Positions 53,820 through 61,049 of a DNA stretch of 64,000 nt are shown here, piece by piece. Position numbers and translations under genes: made by a program. The stretch's first letter is position 1; each line of letters starts with the position of its first letter. Origin of the DNA: Pseudomonas sp. PDM05. Its GTDB lineage: Bacteria > Pseudomonadota > Gammaproteobacteria > Pseudomonadales > Pseudomonadaceae. The notes below the pieces were generated by a model. The model was given only the letters and a program-made list of their open reading frames with translations. It did not search any database and had not been told where the DNA came from. The DNA lies in NCBI RefSeq assembly GCF_014851685.1, contig NZ_JACVAC010000001.1, positions 186,001-250,000 on the forward strand, written 5' to 3'.

Positions 53820-54589
53820 CAGTGGGCCGCTCCCAGGTAGGCCGCGATCACTTCGGGGTTGGCTTGCACTTGCGCGGGCGTGCCGTCACCGACCTTACGT
53901 CCGTAGTCGAGCACCACCACGTGGTGGGACAGGCCCATCACCACGCCGATGTCGTGTTCGATCAACACCACGGTGGTGCCCAGGTCACGGTTAACGTCGG
54001 CGACGAAACGTGCCATCTCCTGTTTTTCCTCGGCGTTCATGCCGGCCATGGGCTCGTCGAGCAGCAACAGACTGGGCCCGGCGATCAGCGCCCGGCCCAA
54101 CTCCACGCGCTTTTGCAGGCCGTAGGACAGGTTGCCCACCAGCACATCGCGGTGGGCTTGCAGTTCGAGAAATTCGAGCATGCCCTGGGCGCGTCGGCGG
54201 AACGTTTCGGCCTCGCGGCGTGCGCGGGGCAGGCCCAGGGCTTGCTCAATGAACGTGCTGTGCATATGCCGCGAGAGGCCGGTGAGGATGTTGTCGAGCA
54301 CGCTCATCTTCTTGAACAGCGCGTTGTTCTGAAAGGTGCGGCCGATGCCGCGGCGCGCCGCACCCAATGGGTCGATGCGGTGAAAGTGCCGGTCTTCGAA
54401 GACGATCTCGCCGGCATCGAAGCGATACACGCCGTTGAGCACATTGAGCAACGAACTCTTGCCCGCGCCGTTGGGCCCGATCAACGCGCAGATCTCACCG
54501 CGCTGCACGTCAAAGGACAAGGCATTGATCGCCTTGACCCCTTTGAACGACAGCGAGATGTCGCGTACCTGGAGAATGGTTTGGCTCAT
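53819..54589 (-). CDS. ABC transporter ATP-binding protein, LivG type
   Basis: This 256-residue ATPase has Walker A GPNGAGKSSLLN, signature LSYGLQKRVELGRAL and Walker B LLLLDEPMAGM. The LivG insert RGIGRTFQNNALFKKMSVLDN is present. The signature has YG in place of the usual GG, a common variant in LivG. ATGA overlap with the preceding AMP-binding-like gene shows translational coupling. Confidence 0.92.
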   Translation of the reverse strand: MSQTILQVRDISLSFKGVKAINALSFDVQRGEICALIGPNGAGKSSLLNVLNGVYRFDAGEIVFEDRHFHRIDPLGAARRGIGRTFQNNALFKKMSVLDNILTGLSRHMHSTFIEQALGLPRARREAETFRRRAQGMLEFLELQAHRDVLVGNLSYGLQKRVELGRALIAGPSLLLLDEPMAGMNAEEKQEMARFVADVNRDLGTTVVLIEHDIGVVMGLSHHVVVLDYGRKVGDGTPAQVQANPEVIAAYLGAAH

Positions 54590-55485
54590 GCGATGTCCCG
54601 TTTGAATTCAGCCAGCCACGTAGGCGAAGCGGTGGCTTTGAGGGGTTGCCAGATGTAGGCCAGGCGCTGGAAACCGAGCAGCTTGCGCACGCGGTTTTTC
54701 AGCAGCCGGCGCAGGCCGCTTTGCGGGTGCGCGATGGCCCACTCGCACAAGCGTCGACGCCAGGTGCCGTGGGGCGCCAGGCGGCTTTCGATTTCATCGG
54801 CCAGCAGTTGCAAGCAGGTGGCAGACAGCAACAGGCCGGTGGGCGCCACTTCGCGCCGATCACGTTGCGCCGAGGCCAGGCTTTCCGGGAAAGCCAGGCC
54901 ATGACCACTGTTCAGCCATTGCTCCAGCACCACGGTCAGGCCGCCCCGCCAATGGGTGCCCTCTTCGCTCCACAGCGCGGTTTCACCGCTGGGTTGCCAC
55001 CAGCGCGTGAGGTGTTGCGCCGGATCGACCGGGCCGAGCAGTTGCGCGAAGTCCAGCGGATTGAACGATGCCCAATGCCGATGCTGGCGACCGGGTGCAT
55101 ACACATGGGTGGGACGGATACGCCACAGCTGTTGCTGCACCGCGTCGGGCTCCAGGTCATCGGCCAGGGTCAAGACTTGCCCGCCGATGGACTGGGCAGC
55201 CAGGGCCAGCAGCAACAGGTTCGGCTCGAACGCGCCGCTCAAGGCCAGGCGCGACTGTTCGCTGAAGCCCTGTTGGCGCAAGCCGTCCGCCAGACGCTCG
55301 ACATCGCGCAACGCGTCGATCCAGCGCCACGCATGCCACTGGCCCAGGCGCTTGTGGCGCAAGGCCGTATGCAGCGGTGTGATCTGTGCCCAGTGCTGCA
55401 GTTGTTCAAGGGCCTTGGGCAGGTTGCCGAGCAGCTCGGCGGGCCATTCCACGGCCAGCGGGCGTTTTAGTTCATGCACGCTCAT
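54586..55485 (-). CDS. Shortened AMP-binding (acyl-CoA synthetase-like) protein, probable pseudoenzyme
   Basis: This 299-residue protein has an N-terminal half (HWAQITPLHTALRHKRLG, then GFSEQSRLALSGAFEPNLLLLALAAQSIGGQVL) that aligns by eye with the start of long-chain acyl-CoA synthetases. A later part (FPESLASAQRDRREVAPTGL, LLADEIESRLAPHGTWRRRL, RKLLGFQRLAYIW) matches their middle. The P-loop TSGTTGxPKG, the YGxTE motif and the whole C-terminal domain are missing. Full-length AMP-binding genes occur at this position in some LIV-type clusters, as I recall. The frame is intact, with AGGAG eight bases before the ATG and an ATGA overlap to LivG, so it looks expressed and not decayed. Confidence 0.7.
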   Translation of the reverse strand: MSVHELKRPLAVEWPAELLGNLPKALEQLQHWAQITPLHTALRHKRLGQWHAWRWIDALRDVERLADGLRQQGFSEQSRLALSGAFEPNLLLLALAAQSIGGQVLTLADDLEPDAVQQQLWRIRPTHVYAPGRQHRHWASFNPLDFAQLLGPVDPAQHLTRWWQPSGETALWSEEGTHWRGGLTVVLEQWLNSGHGLAFPESLASAQRDRREVAPTGLLLSATCLQLLADEIESRLAPHGTWRRRLCEWAIAHPQSGLRRLLKNRVRKLLGFQRLAYIWQPLKATASPTWLAEFKRDIA

Positions 55486-55557
55486 AGGGATTACTCCTAT
55501 TGGTAGTCAAGCGTGCGGTGGTCCGCTGGCCGATATGGATCAAACAATGAAGATCAA

Positions 55558-55649
55558 CTGTGGGAGCTGGCTTGCCTGCGATGGCAGACTGTCAGTCGAT
55601 GCATTTGTAGCTGACCCACCGCTATCGCAGGCAAGCCAGCTCCCACAGG
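55558..55649. repeat. REP doublet (REPIN-like) inside the cluster
   Basis: Inverted REP cores flank a spacer containing GTAGCTGACCCACCG, also seen at 5263-5358. It separates the oxidoreductase genes from the transporter genes and may act as an mRNA boundary. Confidence 0.9.
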
Positions 55650-55665
55650 GATCGGGGTGTGTCTG

Positions 55666-57045
55666 TTAGAGGGTGGTGGCCTTGAGATCGCGGTAGCTGG
55701 CGCCGGGGTGGTTGGCGCCCAACCGCGCGCCGTCGCCAAACAGCTTTTCGCGCAGCGTGCCCTGGGCATATTCGGTCTTGTACACACCGCGCTTCTGCAA
55801 CTCCGGCACCAGCAACTCCACGGCGTCGATAAAGGTTTCGTGGGTCAGCGCATAGGCCAGGTTGAAGCCGTCCACATCGGTCTCTTCCACCCACTCCTGC
55901 AACAGGTCCGCCACGGTCTCGGGGCCGCCGACAAACAACGGGCCAAAGCCACCAATGCCAACCCAATCAGCCAGTTCATTGGGCGTCCAGACCTTGTTCG
56001 GGTCGGCGGTGGAGAAGGCTTCAACCGCCGATTGAATGGCGTTGGTGTGCACGTGCTTGAGCGGCTCATCCGGCTTGAACTGGCTGAAGTCGATACCGGT
56101 CCAGCCGGAGATCAGCGCCATCGCGCCTTCGTAGCTGACGTAGGATTTGTATTCGTCGAACTTGGCCTTGGCCTTGGCATCGGTCTCGCCGACGATCACC
56201 GTCTGCAAGTTGAAGATCAGGATTTTCTTCGGATCACGCCCGGCTTCTGCGGCACGGCGGCGGATGTCGGCGACGGTCTTTTTCAGCAGCACCTTGGACG
56301 GCGCAGCGACAAATACGCATTCGGCCTGTTCGGCGGCAAACTGCTTGCCGCGACTGGACGCACCGGCCTGGTAGAGCACCGGCGTGCGCTGCGGCGACGG
56401 CTCGCACAGGTGAATGCCGGGCACCTGGAAGTGTTTGCCGACATGGCGGATCTCATGGATTTTGCTCGGGTCGCTGAAGATCCGCCGCTCGCGGTCGCGC
56501 AACACCGCACCCTCCTCCCAACTGCCTTCCCAGAGTTTGTAGCAAACCTCCAGGTATTCCTCGGCGTAGTCGTAGCGGGCGTCGTGCTCGGTCTGGGCTT
56601 TCTGGCCGAGGTTCTTGGCGCCGCTTTCCAGGTAGGAGGTGACGATGTTCCAGCCGATACGGCCCTTGGTCAGGTGATCGAGGGTGGAGAGACGCCGCGC
56701 AAACGGATACGGGTGCTCAAAGGACAGCGAGGCCGTAAGGCCAAACCCCAGGTGTTCAGTGACCAGGGCCATCGGCGCGATCAGCGACAGGGGGTCGTTG
56801 ACCGGCACTTGGGTGGCCTGGCGGATCGCCGCTTCACCGTTGCCCTGGTACACGTCGTAGATCCCCAGCACGTCGGCGATGAACAGGCCGTCGAACTTGC
56901 CGCGCTCAAGGATCTTGGCCAGGTCGGTCCAGTATTCCAGGTCCTTGTACTGCCACGAACGGTCACGCGGGTGCGCCCACAAACCGGGAGACTGGTGGCC
57001 GACGCAGTTCATGTCGAAGGCATTCAAGCGGATTTCACGGGACAT
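55666..57045 (-). CDS. LLM-class flavin-dependent monooxygenase (NtaA/SnaA/DszA family)
   Basis: This 459-residue bacterial-luciferase-like enzyme uses FMNH2 from a reductase. Family segments are MSREIRLNAFDMNCVGHQSPGLW, GKFDGLFIADVLGIYDVY, TEHLGFGLTASLSFEHPYPFARRLSTLDHLTKGRIGWNIVTSY and RHVGKHFQVPGIHLCEPSPQRTPVLYQAG. Relatives oxidise dibenzothiophene sulfone, nitrilotriacetate or organosulfur compounds. The ATG at 57045 overlaps the preceding gene's TGA, with GGAG seven bases upstream. No NADH:FMN reductase of the usual small type was seen in the cluster. Confidence 0.9.
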   Translation of the reverse strand: MSREIRLNAFDMNCVGHQSPGLWAHPRDRSWQYKDLEYWTDLAKILERGKFDGLFIADVLGIYDVYQGNGEAAIRQATQVPVNDPLSLIAPMALVTEHLGFGLTASLSFEHPYPFARRLSTLDHLTKGRIGWNIVTSYLESGAKNLGQKAQTEHDARYDYAEEYLEVCYKLWEGSWEEGAVLRDRERRIFSDPSKIHEIRHVGKHFQVPGIHLCEPSPQRTPVLYQAGASSRGKQFAAEQAECVFVAAPSKVLLKKTVADIRRRAAEAGRDPKKILIFNLQTVIVGETDAKAKAKFDEYKSYVSYEGAMALISGWTGIDFSQFKPDEPLKHVHTNAIQSAVEAFSTADPNKVWTPNELADWVGIGGFGPLFVGGPETVADLLQEWVEETDVDGFNLAYALTHETFIDAVELLVPELQKRGVYKTEYAQGTLREKLFGDGARLGANHPGASYRDLKATTL

Positions 57046-57371
57046 CACAGCACTCCGTTGAGGTGGTAGTTGCCGACGATCTGGTACTTCGCGCGCAACG
57101 GATCATCCAGGGTCGAGGGCAGCGCGGTGCGTTGGCCGGTGAGTTCGAATTCGGCGTTGCTCGCGGCGATCAAGGCTTCGGCGGCGGCGATCTGCGCTTC
57201 GGTGGCCGCCACCGGGCCGGGATGGGTTTCGGCGCGTTCCAGCAAGGCGGCAGCCACGTCCACGCGGATCTGCAAGTCGCCGAAGCGGCTGATCACATAA
57301 GGGTCTTCGCTTTTCTCGACATGGCGGCGGGTGCTGTCCAGCAGTTGGCGCGCAAGGTTCAATGCGGTCAT
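57045..57371 (-). CDS. Stand-alone acyl-CoA dehydrogenase C-terminal-domain-like protein
   Basis: This 108-residue protein is homologous by eye to the C-terminal helical domain of the SfnB-like protein encoded just upstream. SRFGDLQIRVDVAAALLERA matches AAIGDLEWRVHGTEAILAKA, and KYQIVGNYHLNGVL matches KYHLIGNFVLNGVK. It lacks the NLDRFWRNARTHTLHD stretch of that domain and the whole flavin-binding part. GAGGA eight bases before the ATG at 57371 overlaps the end of the upstream gene, and its TGA overlaps the next ATG. It is therefore a coupled gene and not a random fragment. Function unknown. Confidence 0.75.
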   Translation of the reverse strand: MTALNLARQLLDSTRRHVEKSEDPYVISRFGDLQIRVDVAAALLERAETHPGPVAATEAQIAAAEALIAASNAEFELTGQRTALPSTLDDPLRAKYQIVGNYHLNGVL

Positions 57372-57382
57372 GGGTGAGTTCC

Positions 57383-58579
57383 TCAGTTCCAGGCGTGGCG
57401 CGCAGGTTTCACGCCGTTGAGCACGAAGTTGCCGATCAGGTGGTATTTCCAGCGGGCCGGGTCGTGCAGGGTGTGGGTGCGGGCGTTGCGCCAGAAGCGG
57501 TCGAGGTTGTGCTTGCCAGTGACCGAGCGGGTGCCGGCCAGTTCGAACAGTTTGCTGCTGGCCAGCAAGGCGGTTTCGGCGGACAGCACTTTGGCCTGGG
57601 CGACGACCAGCGAGGCGTGGGCGACGCTGTCTTCGCTGGGTTCGGCGAGGGCGTGGTCGACGGCGCGGCCGGCCTTGGCGAGGATGGCTTCGGTGCCGTG
57701 CACACGCCATTCCAAGTCACCGATGGCGGCGATGGTGAACGGGTCTTGCCAGCCGTACTCCTGCTGGCTGTCGATCCACGGGCGCGCCTGGCGGGCGAAG
57801 ATTTTCGCTTGCTCAAGGGCCCCGAGGGCGATGCCGGTGTCGACCGCCGCCTGGATGATCTGCGAGATCGGGCCGTTGGCGGTGGGCTGGTCGAACGCTT
57901 GGTGCGCAGGGATGACGGCAGACAGGGGCACGCTGACGCCATCGAGGGTCACGCCGCCGCTGGCGGTGGTGCGCTGACCGAAGCCGTCCCAGCTGTCGAT
58001 TACGTTCAGGCCCTGGGCATCACGCTCGACGAAGGCGATAAATGCCTGACCCTTTTCGTTATTGGCGACGGTGGGCACGATGTGGGCGAACAGCGCGCCG
58101 GTGCAGTAGAACTTTTCGCCATTGATTTGCGCGCTGTCGCCATGGAAGCGGATTTGCGTATCAAAGGTGCCGGCGTTTTTGCTTTTGGCTTCGGAGAACG
58201 CGTTGCCAAAGCGATAACCGGCCAGGACCTTGCCGAAGTAGTAACGCTTTTGTTCCTCGCTGGCGGTTTGCAGCAGGATGTCGACCACGCCCAGGTGGTT
58301 TTGCGGGATCTGCCCCAACGACGGGTCGGCGGCGGAGATCAGCTTGATCACCTCGGCCACGGTCACATAAGACACCTCGGCGCCGCCATAGGCCTTGGGA
58401 ATGGTGATGCCCCACAGGCCGCTGGCAGAAAATTCTTCAAGCTCGGCGACGGGCAGGCGTCGCTCACGGTCGCGCTCGCTGGCCTCGACGGCAAAGCGTG
58501 CCGCCAGGCGCGTGGCGATCTCGATGGCTTGCGCGTCCGAGCGGATGATATGGGCAGGGTGTAAAGGGTGGGCAGACAT
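57383..58579 (-). CDS. SfnB-family acyl-CoA dehydrogenase-like flavoprotein
   Basis: This 398-residue member of the acyl-CoA dehydrogenase superfamily belongs to the branch with SfnB, DszC and similar flavin monooxygenases used in sulfur scavenging. Features are the N-terminal helical domain, the FAD region (GNAFSEAKSKNAGTFDTQIRF) and the WKYHLIGNFVLNGVKP end. SfnB is linked to growth on dimethyl sulfone in P. putida. The ATG at 58579 has GGAG seven bases upstream; the longer frame is not supported. It is the first gene of the cluster, about 40 bp downstream of a sigma-54 promoter. Confidence 0.88.
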   Translation of the reverse strand: MSAHPLHPAHIIRSDAQAIEIATRLAARFAVEASERDRERRLPVAELEEFSASGLWGITIPKAYGGAEVSYVTVAEVIKLISAADPSLGQIPQNHLGVVDILLQTASEEQKRYYFGKVLAGYRFGNAFSEAKSKNAGTFDTQIRFHGDSAQINGEKFYCTGALFAHIVPTVANNEKGQAFIAFVERDAQGLNVIDSWDGFGQRTTASGGVTLDGVSVPLSAVIPAHQAFDQPTANGPISQIIQAAVDTGIALGALEQAKIFARQARPWIDSQQEYGWQDPFTIAAIGDLEWRVHGTEAILAKAGRAVDHALAEPSEDSVAHASLVVAQAKVLSAETALLASSKLFELAGTRSVTGKHNLDRFWRNARTHTLHDPARWKYHLIGNFVLNGVKPARHAWN

Positions 58580-58616
58580 GGGCCGACTCCAGGCTCCGAT
58601 GGGATAACGGAGTGAT

Positions 58617-58633
58617 TGCAGGAGTCGTGCCGG
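58617..58633 (-). promoter_or_regulatory. Sigma-54 (-24/-12) promoter of the sfnB-like cluster
   Basis: The minus strand reads CCGGCACGACTCCTGCA. GG (58631-58630) and GC (58619-58618) are exactly 10 bases apart and the -24 block GGCACG is perfect. Transcription would start near 58607, giving a leader of about 28 nt. Sigma-54 control fits known SfnR-regulated sulfone genes. Confidence 0.75.
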
Positions 58634-58675
58634 AATGTGATTGCCCGTAAAGTCGGGTGGTTTCCTGGAAAAAAA

Positions 58676-58731
58676 TGGAGCAACACACAATTAAAATCAG
58701 CAAACTGTCTAACGAGTGTTGCTCCAGCAAC
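58676..58731. promoter_or_regulatory. Candidate upstream activator site (inverted repeats)
   Basis: TGGAGCAACAC (58676-58686) and GTGTTGCTCCA (58716-58726) form a perfect 11-bp inverted repeat with a 29-bp gap. The right arm is also part of a compact palindrome, GTTGCTCCAGCAAC (58718-58731). They lie 45-100 bp upstream of the -24 element, a normal position for an enhancer-binding protein. The rest of the gap from 58580 to 58779 has no gene. Confidence 0.5.
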
Positions 58732-58779
58732 AGTCTTACTTATGTTGAGTACAACGTGAAACTCACCCTTTTCGAAGTT

Positions 58780-59121
58780 TTAATCTTCGACGCTATACAA
58801 CGCTTGCGCTGAGTAGTCGTTATTGTTGACGATATAGCTGGCAGTCGCTTGCGTTGTGGGAGATGCAAAGAGCGCATCGTACAATACAAATTCAATCATC
58901 GTATTGACATCAGTGACTGTCGCGCTCGAGAAAAACCCCCATTGGCCGTCAGTAAGGATCTGAACATTAACCTGGTCACCAATTGCGATCCCTGGATATA
59001 GCGGGATGACGAGCCGTGCTTTGTTACCCACTATTACTGCACGAGAAATAACATTGCCACTAGAGGGCACAATAGAGGGCGCAGGCAGTAAGGCTGAGCG
59101 AGATACTAGAACTCCGTTCAT
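58780..59121 (-). CDS. Small orphan protein resembling one Ig-like repeat
   Basis: This 113-residue protein (MNGVLVSRS ... YSAQALYSVED) contains the pattern ARLVIPLYPGIAIGDQVNVQILTDGQW followed by a strand-rich tail with YIVNNNDYSAQALYSV. That pattern recalls the repeated beta modules of large Pseudomonas surface-type proteins, such as the gene at 38823. No signal peptide. GAGGA is seven bases before the ATG at 59121, which is preferred to the ATGs at 59127 and 59163. The DNA is clearly more AT-rich than its neighbours. Function unknown. Confidence 0.6.
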   Translation of the reverse strand: MNGVLVSRSALLPAPSIVPSSGNVISRAVIVGNKARLVIPLYPGIAIGDQVNVQILTDGQWGFFSSATVTDVNTMIEFVLYDALFASPTTQATASYIVNNNDYSAQALYSVED

Positions 59122-59290
59122 TAACATATCCTCTTTGATTAAAGTTGACGACACGCCCCCCACCGCATTCGGAATGAATATGGATTATAAAGTCACTGCA
59201 CAAGAAGCCAAGACAGTGAAACTAGAGCGCCCACCGAATATAAACAATCAATTCAAAAGAAATAAGCTGTGAAATCTGCCAGTTGACAAA

Positions 59291-59866
59291 CTAAATAACG
59301 ACGTTCCGTACAAACTTCACGGCGACATCCCCATCATTGCGATAGGTGTGAGGCTGATGACTGGCGAACATGAAAAACTCGCCGGCGCCGATGCGGTTTT
59401 CTACGCCAGCCACGACCAGGGTCAGGCTGCCCTCGAACACAAACAGTTGCTCACTCCAGCCTTCGAGGTCGGGGTCCGGGCAGTAACGGTCGCCGGGCTC
59501 CAGGCGCCATTCCCACAGCTCCACTTCACGCCGCGCCGTGGCCTTGGCCAGCAACACCGCCTTGCTGCCGTCGATCTCACCGGCCCAGGCCAGCTCGTTG
59601 ATGCGGCTGTGGTCGCGCACGTCCGGGGCCTGGATCAGGTCGCTGAACGCCACGTCCAAGGCTTCGGCCACGCGGTCCAGGGTGGACAGGCTGACATTCT
59701 TCTCGCCGGCTTCGATGGCCACCAGCATGCGCCGGCTGACTCCGGACTTTTCCGAGAGCGCGGTCTGGCTCAGGTCGGCGGCATGGCGCAGGCGGCGCAC
59801 GTTCTGGCTGACGTGTTGCAGGACCGAGGCCCGTTGTGGATTTTCTTTGTGCACTATATTGCTCAA
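59291..59866 (-). CDS. XRE-family regulator with C-terminal cupin domain
   Basis: This protein of 191 residues (from a TTG start) has an HTH_3 domain at about residues 20-75 (LRHAADLSQTALSEKSGVSRRMLVAIEAGEKNVSLSTLDRVAEALDV). A cupin sensor domain follows at about 120-190 (GWSEQLFVFEGSLTLVV, GEFFMFASHQPHTYRNDG). Such regulators often control a neighbouring transporter, here the divergent EamA gene. Start choice is open: TTG at 59866 or GTG at 59854, neither with a good ribosome site. The transcript may have a very short leader. Confidence 0.88.
   Translation of the reverse strand: MSNIVHKENPQRASVLQHVSQNVRRLRHAADLSQTALSEKSGVSRRMLVAIEAGEKNVSLSTLDRVAEALDVAFSDLIQAPDVRDHSRINELAWAGEIDGSKAVLLAKATARREVELWEWRLEPGDRYCPDPDLEGWSEQLFVFEGSLTLVVAGVENRIGAGEFFMFASHQPHTYRNDGDVAVKFVRNVVI
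59849..59865. promoter_or_regulatory. Operator-like site 1 for the XRE-cupin regulator
   Basis: GTGCACTATATTGCTCA matches site 2 (59878-59894) at 13 of 17 positions in the same orientation. It lies at the very start of the regulator's own reading frame. Confidence 0.45.
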
Positions 59867-59877
59867 TGGGTGGGTGT

Positions 59878-59894
59878 GCGCAGTATACTGCCCA
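59878..59894. promoter_or_regulatory. Operator-like site 2, containing a symmetrical TATACT box
   Basis: GCGCAGTATACTGCCCA has a palindromic centre (CAGTATACTG) that reads TATACT on both strands, so it could serve as the -10 of divergent promoters as well as a repressor site. Confidence 0.45.
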
Positions 59895-59946
59895 GCGTGC
59901 GGCGCATTGTGCGGTCCGTGCCTTCCCCTTGCAAGACCGAGCCGCC

Positions 59947-60876
59947 ATGACCACCGCCAAATCCCCCTCGCGTTTCAACCGTTTCAGCAAAGCCGAATGC
60001 ATCCTGGTGTTCATCACCATGATCTGGGGCGGCACCTTCTTGCTGGTGCAACACGCCATGACCGTCAGCGGCCCGATGTTTTTCGTGGGCCTGCGCTTTG
60101 CCGCCGCGGCGATTGTGGTGGGCTTCTTTTCCTTGCGGACCTTGCGTGACCTGACCTTGTTCGAGTTCAAGGCCGGGGTGTTTATCGGCGTGGCGATCAT
60201 GTTTGGCTACGGCTTGCAGACCATTGGCTTGCAGGCCATCCTCAGCAGCCAATCGGCGTTTATCACCGCGCTGTACGTGCCCTTTGTGCCCTTGCTGCAA
60301 TGGCTGGTGCTGGGCCGGCGTCCAGGGTTGATGCCAAGCATTGGCATCATGCTGGCGTTCACCGGCTTGATGCTGTTGACGGGGCCTGCGGGCGCATCGT
60401 TGAACTTCAGCCCCGGCGAAATCGCCACATTGATTGGTGCAATAGCCATAGCCGCCGAAATCATTTTGATCGGCGCCTATGCCGGGCAGGTGGATGTGCG
60501 CCGGGTTACGGTGGTGCAACTGGCAACGGCCTCGGTGCTGTCGTTCATGATGGTGGTGCCGATGGGCGAGGCCTTGCCGGGGTTTTCGTGGTTGCTGCTG
60601 TTCAGCGCGGTCGGCCTGGGCTTGACCAGCGCGGTGATCCAGGTGGCGATGAACTGGGCGCAGCAGAGCGTTTCGCCAACGCGGGCCACGCTGATTTATG
60701 CCGGGGAGCCGGTGTGGGCCGGTGTGGTCGGGCGGATTGCCGGGGAACGCTTCCCGCCGATCGCAATGGTGGGGGCGGCGTTGATTGTGTTGGCAGTGAT
60801 AGTGAGTGAGATGAAGAGGAGCAGCTCGAAAGTCGCCAATACCGAGAGCGCCGTCGAACCGGAAAGCCAGGGTTGA
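59947..60876 (+). CDS. EamA-family (DMT) transporter
   Basis: This 309-residue protein has ten predicted transmembrane helices in two EamA repeats (residues about 20-150 and 160-295). The opening FITMIWGGTFLLVQHAM and the second-repeat motif ATLIYAGEPVWAGVVGRIAGER are typical of drug/metabolite exporters. The substrate is unknown. The ATG at 59947 gives MTTAKSPSRF; upstream frame lies in the promoter region. It is divergent from the XRE-cupin regulator, which probably controls it. Confidence 0.9.
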   Translation: MTTAKSPSRFNRFSKAECILVFITMIWGGTFLLVQHAMTVSGPMFFVGLRFAAAAIVVGFFSLRTLRDLTLFEFKAGVFIGVAIMFGYGLQTIGLQAILSSQSAFITALYVPFVPLLQWLVLGRRPGLMPSIGIMLAFTGLMLLTGPAGASLNFSPGEIATLIGAIAIAAEIILIGAYAGQVDVRRVTVVQLATASVLSFMMVVPMGEALPGFSWLLLFSAVGLGLTSAVIQVAMNWAQQSVSPTRATLIYAGEPVWAGVVGRIAGERFPPIAMVGAALIVLAVIVSEMKRSSSKVANTESAVEPESQG

Positions 60877-60889
60877 TGCATGAGATTCA

Positions 60890-60949
60890 AGCTACAAGCT
60901 GCAAGAAATGTAGGCCCGACTACTCTCTTGTAGCTTGCCGCTTGTAGCT
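60890..60949. repeat. Inverted repeat after the EamA gene
   Basis: AGCTACAAGCTGCAAG (60890-60905) and CTTGCCGCTTGTAGCT (60934-60949) pair with one mismatch across a 28-bp gap. Similar GCTTGTAGCT-type repeats are, as I recall, scattered in P. fluorescens genomes; it may also end the EamA transcript. Confidence 0.6.
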
Positions 60950-61049
60950 GCCTTCAACTGCTCCTGTAGGATCCTGCCACATGTTGCCGTTTGGTGATCG
61001 AGAAAGCGGCACGTATGATGCATCCCAAACTCCCGCAGATTAGAAGCCT

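Noticed and set aside
55486..55557. A second GG-N10-GC (sigma-54-like) match before the AMP-binding-like gene
   Set aside because: Only the four core bases match; the TGGCACG and TTGC context is missing, so chance is likely.
57045..57371. Interpretation of the short ACAD-like gene as a frameshifted end of the sfnB-like gene
   Set aside because: The sfnB-like gene is itself full length with its own complete C-terminal domain, and the short gene has its own ribosome site.
57372..57710. Upstream extension of the 108-residue gene as a 221-residue protein
   Set aside because: The extension is out-of-frame sequence of the sfnB-like gene, Arg/Gln/Pro-rich and without homology.
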